Shown piece by piece: positions 29,613-37,479 of a DNA stretch of 40,998 bases. Within the stretch, counting starts at the first letter, position 1; each line of letters starts with the position of its first letter. The DNA is from Rhizobiaceae bacterium. Its GTDB lineage: Bacteria > Pseudomonadota > Alphaproteobacteria > Rhizobiales > Rhizobiaceae. The notes under the pieces were generated by a model, which saw nothing but the letters and a program-made list of their open reading frames with translations, was not told where the DNA came from and ran no database searches. Location of the stretch: the NCBI GenBank assembly GCA_027484835.1, contig JAIXSF010000447.1, positions 1 through 40,998 of the forward strand, written 5' to 3'. A program made the position numbers and the translations under genes.

Positions 29613-30614
29613 TTGAAGCTCGACATGGATGAACAGACCGTATCCGACGGTGAGAGCGCGTCCGCGCTGTGGTTCGAAGCACCGGAAATTTGTGCCATGC
29701 GCCGGGAAGCGCTGAGCAGACGGCCAGAAGACGCGGTGCTCGTCCGCACGCTCTACAGCGGCATCAGCCGGGGCACGGAGTCCCTGATCTTCCGCGGACA
29801 GGTTCCTGAAAGCGAGTTCGAACGGATGCGGGGACCGCATATGGAGGGTCGCTTTCCCTTTCCGGTCAAATACGGATACGCCGCCGTTGGTCGGGTAGAA
29901 GCAGGGCCAGCCGTGCTCCGGGACAAGGTGGTCTTCGCCCTTCACCCCCACCAGGATCGTTTCATCCTGCCAGCCGACCAGGTCACGCTGCTGCCCGAAA
30001 CCCTGCCGCCCCGGCGCGCCGTGCTGGCTGCCAACATGGAGACCGCGCTCAACATCGTCTGGGATGCCGGCATTCAACCCGGAGACCGGGTCGCAGTCTT
30101 CGGCGCCGGAGTGGTCGGGGCGCTGGTCGCCTATCTCTCCTCCCGCATCGTCGGCACGCAGACCATTCTCGTTGATCGTGACGCCAAACGGCAGGCGCTG
30201 GCAACGGAACTGGAGGTCGCTTTTGTTCAACCTGACGGGGTCGAAGGCGAGTTCGATGTGCTCATCAATGCCACCGCAAACGCGGAGGCGCTTCAGAACG
30301 CCATCGCACATGCCGGCATCGAGGCGAAAATCGTCGAGGCCAGCTGGTACGGCGATCGGCCCGTGACGATCGCGCTCGGCGGGGCCTTTCATTCTCGTCG
30401 GCTCCAGCTCGTCAGTTCGCAAGTCGGAAGCATACCGGCCGAGAAGCGCGCGCGATGGACCTATGCGCGTCGTCTTGCCAAGGCGCTGGAATTGTTGCTC
30501 GACGTTCGCCTCGACCGCCTTATCTCTGGTGAGACGGCTTTTTCTGAACTGCCCGCCGCCTACGCTCGTATCCTGTCTACGCAGGACACCCTGTGCCATC
30601 GCATCCGCTACTGA
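29613..30614 (+). CDS. Zinc-type MDR dehydrogenase family protein (BchC-like, lacks catalytic Cys)
   Basis: VRTLYSGISRGTESLIFRGQVPESE...YGYAAVGRVEAG...GDRVAVFGAGVVGALVAYLSSRIVGTQTILVDRD. Likely TTG start at 29613 with upstream ggggaga (ATG at 29625 is the alternative). Confidence 0.85.
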   Translation: MKLDMDEQTVSDGESASALWFEAPEICAMRREALSRRPEDAVLVRTLYSGISRGTESLIFRGQVPESEFERMRGPHMEGRFPFPVKYGYAAVGRVEAGPAVLRDKVVFALHPHQDRFILPADQVTLLPETLPPRRAVLAANMETALNIVWDAGIQPGDRVAVFGAGVVGALVAYLSSRIVGTQTILVDRDAKRQALATELEVAFVQPDGVEGEFDVLINATANAEALQNAIAHAGIEAKIVEASWYGDRPVTIALGGAFHSRRLQLVSSQVGSIPAEKRARWTYARRLAKALELLLDVRLDRLISGETAFSELPAAYARILSTQDTLCHRIRY

Positions 30615-30627
30615 CGAAAGAGAACCC

Positions 30628-31026
30628 ATGTTTGCTGTTGAAGTTCGAGATCACATCATGATTGCCCACAGCCTGCCCCGTCCCGTCTTCGGGCCGGCCC
30701 AGGGGATGCATGGTGCGACCTTCGTCGTCGATGCGGCGTTTTTCACCCGGGATGTGGACGAGGACGGTCTCGCCGTCGACATCGGTGCTGCGACCACCGT
30801 GCTTTCGGAGGTTCTGAAGCCACTCAACTATCAGAACCTCGACGAAGTGGCGGTGTTCAAAGGTAAGATCAGCACGACGGAGGTCATTGCCAAGCACATA
30901 TTCGATCAACTCGCACAGGCCGTATCCGACAAGCGTCTCGGCCCTGGCAGCCATCGCATCTGCCGCCTGAAGGTAACCTTGCATGAATCGCATGCGGCTC
31001 GCGGCTGGTACGAGGCCGATCTTTGA
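30628..31026 (+). CDS. 6-Pyruvoyl-tetrahydropterin synthase / QueD-fold protein, catalytically divergent
   Basis: MFAVEVRDHIMIAHSLPRPVFGPAQGMHGATFVVDAAFF...DGLAVDIGAATTVLSEVLKPLNYQNLDEVAVFKGKISTTEVIAKHIFDQL...HESHAARGWYEADL aligns by eye with QueD. Confidence 0.85.
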   Translation: MFAVEVRDHIMIAHSLPRPVFGPAQGMHGATFVVDAAFFTRDVDEDGLAVDIGAATTVLSEVLKPLNYQNLDEVAVFKGKISTTEVIAKHIFDQLAQAVSDKRLGPGSHRICRLKVTLHESHAARGWYEADL

Positions 31027-32066
31027 GGCGTGACCTCACCTTCGCCTATCCCGGCGATCTTTCCCTGAAGACCGGCGGCTATGGTTATGACCGCAAGGTC
31101 ATTCAGGGGCTGACGGCGGCCGGATGGGACGTAAGACTGCTTCCGCTCGGCGACGGATTTCCCGCCCCGACCGAGGCAGGTCTTGAAGCTGCCAACAATG
31201 CCCTGTCGGCACTGCCGGATGGTGAACTCGTCGTCATCGACGGGCTAGCCTTCGGCGTTCTCGATGGCTGGGCGCGAGATCACGCAGCCAGATTGCGGAT
31301 CGTCGCACTCGTGCATCATCCACTGGCGTTGGAGACAGGCCTTTCAGAGGGAGCGCAGCAGCAGTTGCGCCAAAGCGAACGTGCGGCGCTTGCCTGCGTT
31401 CGGCATGTGATCGTCACATCACCGATGACAGCGCGCGAACTGGCGACAAATTACGGCGTCGATCCAGCGGCTATCACCATCGCGCTTCCCGGCACAGAGA
31501 CCGTGACAGCGCTCAACAGCGCCAACCCGGCTCTGCAGATCCTTTCCGTCGGCACTCTTTCGCGCCGCAAGGGACATGACGTGTTGCTAGCCGCACTGAA
31601 GGCAGTCGAGGACCTGGATTGGCAGGCAACCATCATCGGCAGCAAGACGCTTGATCCAGCAACCAGCGGGGCCCTCGAGCGGCAGGTCGAGGCGCTTCAG
31701 CTTGGAGAACGCGTGCAACTGCTCGGCGAGGTCGCGGATACGCGGCTCCATTTCACCCGGGCAGACGTGTTTGCTCTCGCGAGCCGCTACGAGGGCTACG
31801 GCATGGTGTTTGCCGAAGCGCTGGCTGCCGGTCTGCCGATCGTTGCCTGCCACGCGGGTGCGGTGCCAGATGTGGTGCCCGAAGATGCCGGCTTTCTTGT
31901 GCCGGTTGACGATGTCTCGGCTTTCGCTGCAGCACTCCGCCGGTTGCTCAGCGATCCCGCCGAGCGGCAGGTCCGCGCAGCGGCGTCCAGGACAGCAGGG
32001 GCCGAGCTACCGACCTGGGATGACACGGCGCAGATTATTTCAGAGGCATTGGACAGGATATCATGA
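31023..32066 (+). CDS. Glycosyltransferase (GT4/GT1 family, GT-B fold)
   Basis: LQILSVGTLSRRKGHDVLLAALKAV; FALASRYEGYGMVFAEALAAGLPIVACHAGAVPDVV. TTG start overlaps the upstream stop (TTGA). Confidence 0.92.
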   Translation: MRRDLTFAYPGDLSLKTGGYGYDRKVIQGLTAAGWDVRLLPLGDGFPAPTEAGLEAANNALSALPDGELVVIDGLAFGVLDGWARDHAARLRIVALVHHPLALETGLSEGAQQQLRQSERAALACVRHVIVTSPMTARELATNYGVDPAAITIALPGTETVTALNSANPALQILSVGTLSRRKGHDVLLAALKAVEDLDWQATIIGSKTLDPATSGALERQVEALQLGERVQLLGEVADTRLHFTRADVFALASRYEGYGMVFAEALAAGLPIVACHAGAVPDVVPEDAGFLVPVDDVSAFAAALRRLLSDPAERQVRAAASRTAGAELPTWDDTAQIISEALDRIS

Positions 32067-32860
32067 GCGGTTTTGACAAGGACTGGCTGGCACTGCGCGA
32101 ACCCGTCGATCTCAGGTCTCGGGCAAGACCGCTCGTGGAGCACCTCTCCCGGCATCTGGATGGTGTCACCAGCCCGGTCATCATCGACATCGGTTGCGGG
32201 ACCGGTTCGACCTGGCGCAGCCTTTCCGGAGCATTTTCGCCCGAGACCCGCTGGCAGCTGCTCGACCATGATCCACTGCTTCTGGCCGAGGCTGAACGCC
32301 GGATCGGCCCGACGAACACGGTCTCCTTCCGCCAGTTCGATCTCAACGACATCGACGCTCTTCCGCTTTCCGGTGTCTCCCTTGTCACAGCATCTGCGCT
32401 CTTCGATCTTTGCTCTGGCGCTTTCTGCGACCGTTTTGCAGAGACGCTCGGCCGCAACGGGGCGGGCCTTTACGCAGCCTTGAACTATGATGGCGTGATG
32501 GAGTGGTCCTTGCAGCATCCGTTGGACGCTCAGGTCGCAGCAGACTTCAATCGCCACCAGCGTTTCGACAAGGGATTTGGACCGGCGTTGGGCCCCGACG
32601 CGACGGAACACCTGAGGCAGCGCTTCGAGATGCTCGGCTACGAGGTCTCGGTCGAACCGAGCGCGTGGATCATGCGACAGGATGATGCGGATCTGCAGGT
32701 GGCGTTTCTCGAAGGCCTGGAGCGGCCGTTGTCCGAAATCGGCAGCCTCACGCAGGACGAGATCGGTACATGGCTCGACTTCCGCATCTCGAAGATTGCG
32801 GAAGACGGAAGTTCATGCGTGGTCGGCCACACGGATATCCTCGCCCTGCCCCGTCGCTGA
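32063..32860 (+). CDS. Class I SAM-dependent methyltransferase
   Basis: VIIDIGCGTGSTWRSLSGAFSPETRWQLLDHDPLLL (motif I); ATGA overlap with the glycosyltransferase. Confidence 0.88.
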   Translation: MSGFDKDWLALREPVDLRSRARPLVEHLSRHLDGVTSPVIIDIGCGTGSTWRSLSGAFSPETRWQLLDHDPLLLAEAERRIGPTNTVSFRQFDLNDIDALPLSGVSLVTASALFDLCSGAFCDRFAETLGRNGAGLYAALNYDGVMEWSLQHPLDAQVAADFNRHQRFDKGFGPALGPDATEHLRQRFEMLGYEVSVEPSAWIMRQDDADLQVAFLEGLERPLSEIGSLTQDEIGTWLDFRISKIAEDGSSCVVGHTDILALPRR

Positions 32861-33622
32861 CCGGGCAGGCAGCTTGAGTTCGCAGTCGAAGAGAATATCG
32901 CTGCCGAGCGTGTAGACCTTCGCAGACGGCCGGTGGGCGCTGGTTAGGTTCTCGATCGGCGAGAGGGCTATCCCTGCCGGGCCGGATCCGATGATCAGCG
33001 GCGCGATGGCCACATGGAGCCGGTCAACGAGGTTTGCCTCGACGAAGCGAGCAATGGTGCGAGCCCCACCCTCGACCAGAATGCGGCGCAGACCACGATC
33101 CGCCAAGGCATCAAGGATGTGCTGCGGATCGATGCCGTTCTCGCTGCGGGCGACGCGAAGGACGTCCGCGGCATACACCCTCTGCGGCGCATCATCGGCC
33201 TGGATCAGGATCACCGGCGCCCCGCCATCGCGGAACAATCGCTCGTCTCCCGTAAGTTCGCCCTGACAGTCAATGACCACGCGAACGGGGTTAGGGCCCT
33301 TGACCGCGCGAACCGACAGAAGCGGATCGTCACACTTGACGGTACCGACACCGACGATCACGGCTTCAACCAGCGCACGGCACCGGTGGAGATGGGCAAT
33401 GCCATCCGGACCGGAAATGTCACGCGCGTCTCCGGAGGGTGTGGCAACACGGCCATCAAGGGACTGGCCGACCTGTGCCAGCACAAATCCGTCTTTCGCC
33501 GCGGCAATCGGTGCATAAAGCCCCATGACCGGATCGCTCTCATCAACGGAAACCGAGCCCGCACTGCCTCGCATCGCCAGCAGGCGCGCCCAGAGCTGAT
33601 CCGTCATTTCGATCTTACGCAT
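32813..33622 (-). CDS. RibD C-terminal-type reductase (stand-alone, no deaminase domain)
   Basis: FVLAQVGQSLDGRVATPSGDARDISGPDGIAHLHRCRALVEAVIVGVGTVKCDDPLLSVRAVKGPNPVRVVID...RRILVEGGARTIARFVEANLVDRLHVAIAPLIIGSGPAGI. Confidence 0.93.
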   Translation of the reverse strand: MRKIEMTDQLWARLLAMRGSAGSVSVDESDPVMGLYAPIAAAKDGFVLAQVGQSLDGRVATPSGDARDISGPDGIAHLHRCRALVEAVIVGVGTVKCDDPLLSVRAVKGPNPVRVVIDCQGELTGDERLFRDGGAPVILIQADDAPQRVYAADVLRVARSENGIDPQHILDALADRGLRRILVEGGARTIARFVEANLVDRLHVAIAPLIIGSGPAGIALSPIENLTSAHRPSAKVYTLGSDILFDCELKLPARSATGQGEDIRVADHA

Positions 33623-33642
33623 CGAACGTCCTGTCCTCAAAT

Positions 33643-34179
33643 CTACAAAATACGATAGAGCGTGCGGTCACGGCGGACCACGTGGTGGAAAATCACTGCT
33701 GCAAAATGCAACGCAAAGAGGCCCAAAAGGATCCATGCGCTCCATTCGTGGAAGGCCGATAGAGCAAAAGCAATATCCGGCGATTTTCCGATCGGGCTCC
33801 AGACCGTGAAGAGCCCGAACCACTGGAGCGGGAAGCCATGCGCGTTCGTGGCCAGAAAACCCGACACCGGCATGACTATCAGGAAAACATAGAGAAGCCC
33901 ATGGACTGCCGTTGCGGCAGCCTTTTCCAAAGGCGGCGCGTCGACCAACGGGGCCTGGCTGGTGAGGCGGGTGCCGATACGCAGAAGCATCAACCAGAGC
34001 ACCAGAAAGCCCAAGCTTTCGTGGATGAGGTAGAAGTCGAGCTTCACGTCATCCTTGACGAAGCCGATCATCAAGCCGAGCGGCCAGGTGGCAAGCACCA
34101 ATCCTGCGATCAGCCAATGAAGCAGCCGGAGCCGTCCGGCATAACGCTGGTCTGCTGCCAAATTCTGCGTGCTGCTCAT
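33643..34179 (-). CDS. Cytochrome b561 family protein
   Basis: RLRLLHWLIAGLVLATWPLGLMIGFV...YLIHESLGFLVLWLMLLRIGTRL...HGLLYVFLIVMPVSGFLATNAHG...FHEWSAWILLGLFALHFAAVIFHHVVRRDRTLYRIL. Confidence 0.92.
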   Translation of the reverse strand: MSSTQNLAADQRYAGRLRLLHWLIAGLVLATWPLGLMIGFVKDDVKLDFYLIHESLGFLVLWLMLLRIGTRLTSQAPLVDAPPLEKAAATAVHGLLYVFLIVMPVSGFLATNAHGFPLQWFGLFTVWSPIGKSPDIAFALSAFHEWSAWILLGLFALHFAAVIFHHVVRRDRTLYRIL

Positions 34180-34318
34180 ACGCTCCGCTCCCAAACCGCT
34201 CCCGCCGCGGGCCTCCTCGCCAAACCGGCACATTCGTCAACCGTCACATAGGATGTGCAGGTTCAACGACAATGTAAACGAAATATGACGGGCGGCAGAT
34301 CAGGTCACAGTGTGGTGA

Positions 34319-35497
34319 TCACAGCGTGGGCGGCGCCTTCTGGAAGAAGACATAGGATCCCTTGGCAACCTTGAAGATATCGCAGTTGCGGCGAACCTTG
34401 CGCGCGCCCTCGAGACGGAACACGCCGAGAGACCCGGAGAAGCCGTCTGGCGACATGATGCGTTCGGGTGCGAAGGCAACGTCGCCCCAACGTCCGGCGA
34501 GCCCAATGGCCATGGCCATGGCATCGAAGCCATATCCCGCCTGGGCGGAAGCCGGCATGCCGTAGCTTGCCATATAACGGCTGCCGATGCGGCTCTGGAC
34601 GTTCTGGTCATAGCGGCAAACAATGCTGCCGGTGAGCTTCGGGTCGTTCAGATCCTGCGCGGTGAGCACCGCGCTTGCCACCACGCGGCGACCCGGCCGC
34701 GGCGGCTTGGCGGCATCTGCCTTCTTCAAGACTTCGCCCGGCTGCTTGATGCCTGGCATCAGCACGACCATGTCTGCCTTCGACCAGGAGGCAAGCGCTT
34801 TCGGCGGCATGACGCCACCCGCCAGTTCGACGACCGGCTCGACCTTGCCGCCGAATGCCTTGATCTGCTTGGCGATCCGTTCGGCGTCTAGCTTCTCCGC
34901 CGGAGACGACGCGAGAATGACCGCATGTGTTGCGCCCTCGGCCATGGCGAAGGATGCGCTTTCGATCAGACTGTCCGCGGGGCTCGAGACGAAGGCATAG
35001 GCGTTCGGCGGCAGAAGCGCGTCATTCGTCTGAAAGGCGACCATCGGGACCTGCAGGCCCCCAAGGCCGCGCTGTATGATCTCGAACTCCGGGCCGCGAG
35101 CGGTGGTGATGATGAGGGCGACCTGTTCCCGGGCCAGCTTCTTGGCTGCTGCCTCGATCGATTCAGGCTTTTCGGTCGTTTCGAGCATGGTCAGCTTGAC
35201 CACGTCGGAGCCTAGCGTGTTGACCGCAAGAGCTGCACCGTCGCGGTATTCGCTGTCTGCCTGGCGGCTCTGCTGATCCGCGCGGCGGACGCCGAGATAG
35301 GCGATCTTGACCGGACCCGACCCAAGGGTCTGGTTGTAAAGTCCGCTGTCGCTGACAGGCGCTTGTGCGCCGGCGGAAGCGGCTTCGCCACTGGTTGGCT
35401 TGAAGTCATCTGTTTGACAGGACGCCAGTGCTGCCAGAGCCACAAGCGCCACCCCGGCGCGCAGCAATCTCCGCGTAGTTTTTTCTAATCCAACCAT
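34319..35497 (-). CDS. Penicillin-binding protein activator / LivJ-like periplasmic-binding lipoprotein
   Basis: Lipobox MVGLEKTTRRLLRAGVALVALAALASC; VKIAYLGVRRADQQSRQADSEYRDGAALAVN...; type 1 PBP-like fold. Confidence 0.78.
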   Translation of the reverse strand: MVGLEKTTRRLLRAGVALVALAALASCQTDDFKPTSGEAASAGAQAPVSDSGLYNQTLGSGPVKIAYLGVRRADQQSRQADSEYRDGAALAVNTLGSDVVKLTMLETTEKPESIEAAAKKLAREQVALIITTARGPEFEIIQRGLGGLQVPMVAFQTNDALLPPNAYAFVSSPADSLIESASFAMAEGATHAVILASSPAEKLDAERIAKQIKAFGGKVEPVVELAGGVMPPKALASWSKADMVVLMPGIKQPGEVLKKADAAKPPRPGRRVVASAVLTAQDLNDPKLTGSIVCRYDQNVQSRIGSRYMASYGMPASAQAGYGFDAMAMAIGLAGRWGDVAFAPERIMSPDGFSGSLGVFRLEGARKVRRNCDIFKVAKGSYVFFQKAPPTL

Positions 35498-35692
35498 GAT
35501 TGCAGCTGCGCTTGCTCCCGATCCTTGGGTGAACCGTAAGCACTGGCCTTCCCCGACGCAAGAGAGAAGGCGTCCCATAACTGGGCAGATTGATAAGATG
35601 GTAACCGGGTGGCTTTTAGGCCTGACTGGGTCCTCATAAGTCCGACGATCTGCGATACCCTGATACGCAGGCCCACCACAAATCTGGTTACC

Positions 35693-35749
35693 GAAATATT
35701 ATCGGCATCCGAAAACTTTTACTTTAATATTTCTGCCGATTTTTAAAGT
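35693..35749. promoter_or_regulatory. AT-rich region with two interleaved inverted repeats upstream of the lapG-like gene
   Basis: GAAATATT (35693-35700)/AATATTTC (35726-35733) and ACTTTAA (35721-35727)/TTAAAGT (35743-35749). Confidence 0.4.
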
Positions 35750-35788
35750 ATAGTATCTGTGTATCGGAACCAATAATTCAAGCACTGG

Positions 35789-35820
35789 CGCTATTCTTCG
35801 AACAACAACGGAGAATAGCG
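35789..35820 (+). promoter_or_regulatory. Hairpin sequestering the Shine-Dalgarno of the lapG-like gene
   Basis: CGCTATTCT(TC)-GAACAACAAC-(GG)AGAATAGCG abutting ATG at 35821; SD GGAG (35810-35813) lies in the 3' arm. Confidence 0.6.
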
Positions 35821-36783
35821 ATGTTCAAGAAGAATAAAAACATTATCGCAGTCTCGGCTCTTACGGCAGCCTCGCTGCTTTCGTCGGGCGCCAGTGCGGC
35901 CCCCATACTCCCGGGAACGTTGACCTCTTATTCGACCGTCGCCCAAACGCTCGTGCTCGGCATGAGCCCGCTTTCTGCGTCGTTCGGACAGACCCTGACC
36001 GGTCGCTTTGCCGAGGGATGGAGAGAGGCCGGCCGTCTCTTCAAGTCGCAGGCAGTGCTGGAAACGGTCGCCCTCGTGCCCGGTCACAAGTCCTTGTCCA
36101 CCGGCGCGGTCTCCGTCACCCCTAAGGCCCCGTCTGTCGGTCCCAGCGCGACGTCGGCGGACGATGTTTTCAACTCGATCGCCATCCCCTTCAAGAAGCT
36201 CGGCGCCCTAAAGAAGGCAGCACCGACCTTTGCAGAGATCGCGAAGGGAACGGCGCTGCGCTGCGGCGGCAAAGACTGCTTCGCATCGGACGCCATCGTC
36301 CAGCGGACAGCTGCCGGCGGTGGCATGTCTTCCATCCGGGACAAGCTCAACCTCGTCAACCACCTGGTGAATACACGGATCACCTATCGCAAGGATACCG
36401 ACAGCCATGGCCGGCTGGACCAGTGGTCATCGCCGTCCGAAACCCTCAAGTCCGGGTTTGGCGATTGCGAAGACTATGCGCTTTTGAAGATGGCCGTGCT
36501 TGAAAGCCAGGGCGTCTCGCTGAAGGACATGACGGTGGTCATCCTCTACGACAAGAAGCGGCACTTCTATCACGCCGTCCTGTCTGTCGAGGTCCAGGGA
36601 ACACACTATATTCTCGACAACATGCGCAATCAGGTGCTGGCGGACAGCCGGCTTCCCGACTATCAGCCGCTGTTTTCGATCTCCAACGGCCGCGGCTTCC
36701 TGCATGGTACAAAAACCAAGGGCAAGGCTATGGCAATGAAGAGCTTTGACAGCATCGCGCCCGGCGAAGGCGGAGAGCTCTGA
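35821..36783 (+). CDS. Bacterial transglutaminase-like cysteine protease (LapG-like)
   Basis: Signal peptide to ASA; SGFGDCEDYALLKMAVLESQG...RHFYHAVLSVEVQGTHYILDNMRNQV gives the Cys-His-Asp triad of BTLCP/LapG. Confidence 0.92.
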   Translation: MFKKNKNIIAVSALTAASLLSSGASAAPILPGTLTSYSTVAQTLVLGMSPLSASFGQTLTGRFAEGWREAGRLFKSQAVLETVALVPGHKSLSTGAVSVTPKAPSVGPSATSADDVFNSIAIPFKKLGALKKAAPTFAEIAKGTALRCGGKDCFASDAIVQRTAAGGGMSSIRDKLNLVNHLVNTRITYRKDTDSHGRLDQWSSPSETLKSGFGDCEDYALLKMAVLESQGVSLKDMTVVILYDKKRHFYHAVLSVEVQGTHYILDNMRNQVLADSRLPDYQPLFSISNGRGFLHGTKTKGKAMAMKSFDSIAPGEGGEL

Positions 36784-36819
36784 TCGCAACCGCTCCCGCT
36801 ACGGTTTGAGACGCAGATT

Positions 36820-37476
36820 TCAGCCGCGAACGACGTAGCCGATAACCATCTGCTTCTGGTGGCTGGGCGCCATTGCAAGGTTGATCTGGCCGGTCAGCTG
36901 CTTGCCGGCGCAGGTCGCGGTAAATCCCGTCGTGACCAGCTTGCCGCGGGCAGAGAGGCTCTGGATCGCCTCATCGACCTGCGTATCAAGCATGAAGCGA
37001 AAACCGGCCGAGAGCTGTGCGACGTTTCCGAGCACCAGCCTCTGCTTGAGCATGGTCATGAACGGCTCGTTGAAAAACTGGATCTTCTTGTCACGCGTGA
37101 GCACGATCGCAGGCGTCGGGCAGGCCTGGATCAACGTGTTCAGGTGTTCGAGCGAATAGGTATTCTCGATCGCGGCCATCCGGCGCCACATCCAGCGGAA
37201 GGCGACCACCCGGAGCATGGAGGCCAGATTGCTGTTTTCGCCGACCTGTGCGGCCGCCTGCTCCACGACATCGCCCATCGACTGGCGCGACCCGGCGAGA
37301 AGCCATGACAGGCCGTCCCAGTAGATCGATTCGAGCCGGATGCCGCGGCGCGTGCCGCCCTTGCCGATGATCGCCCGGAATTTAGGCTCCGCATCGCTTG
37401 TCTCGACCTGCTGCATGGCGGCAGGACTAAGATCCGTCTGATCAACCTGAACCAGTTGCCGGTCCGAGAAGGACAT
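36820..37476 (-). CDS. Ribbon-helix-helix domain protein with PAS-like C-terminal domain
   Basis: FRAIIGKGGTRRGIRLESIYWDGLSWLLAGSRQSMGDVVEQAA (RHH-like); then LIQACPTPAIVLTRDKKIQFFNEPFMTML (PAS-like). Confidence 0.75.
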   Translation of the reverse strand: MSFSDRQLVQVDQTDLSPAAMQQVETSDAEPKFRAIIGKGGTRRGIRLESIYWDGLSWLLAGSRQSMGDVVEQAAAQVGENSNLASMLRVVAFRWMWRRMAAIENTYSLEHLNTLIQACPTPAIVLTRDKKIQFFNEPFMTMLKQRLVLGNVAQLSAGFRFMLDTQVDEAIQSLSARGKLVTTGFTATCAGKQLTGQINLAMAPSHQKQMVIGYVVRG

Positions 37477-37479
37477 GTC

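Noticed and set aside
35690-35820. AT-rich region as a mobile-element or prophage boundary
   Set aside because: No tRNA, integrase, transposase or target-site duplication seen; more simply a promoter region.
36788-36806. AACCG...CGGTT inverted repeat after the lapG-like gene as a terminator
   Set aside because: Only a 5-bp stem with a long loop and no U-tract; could be chance.
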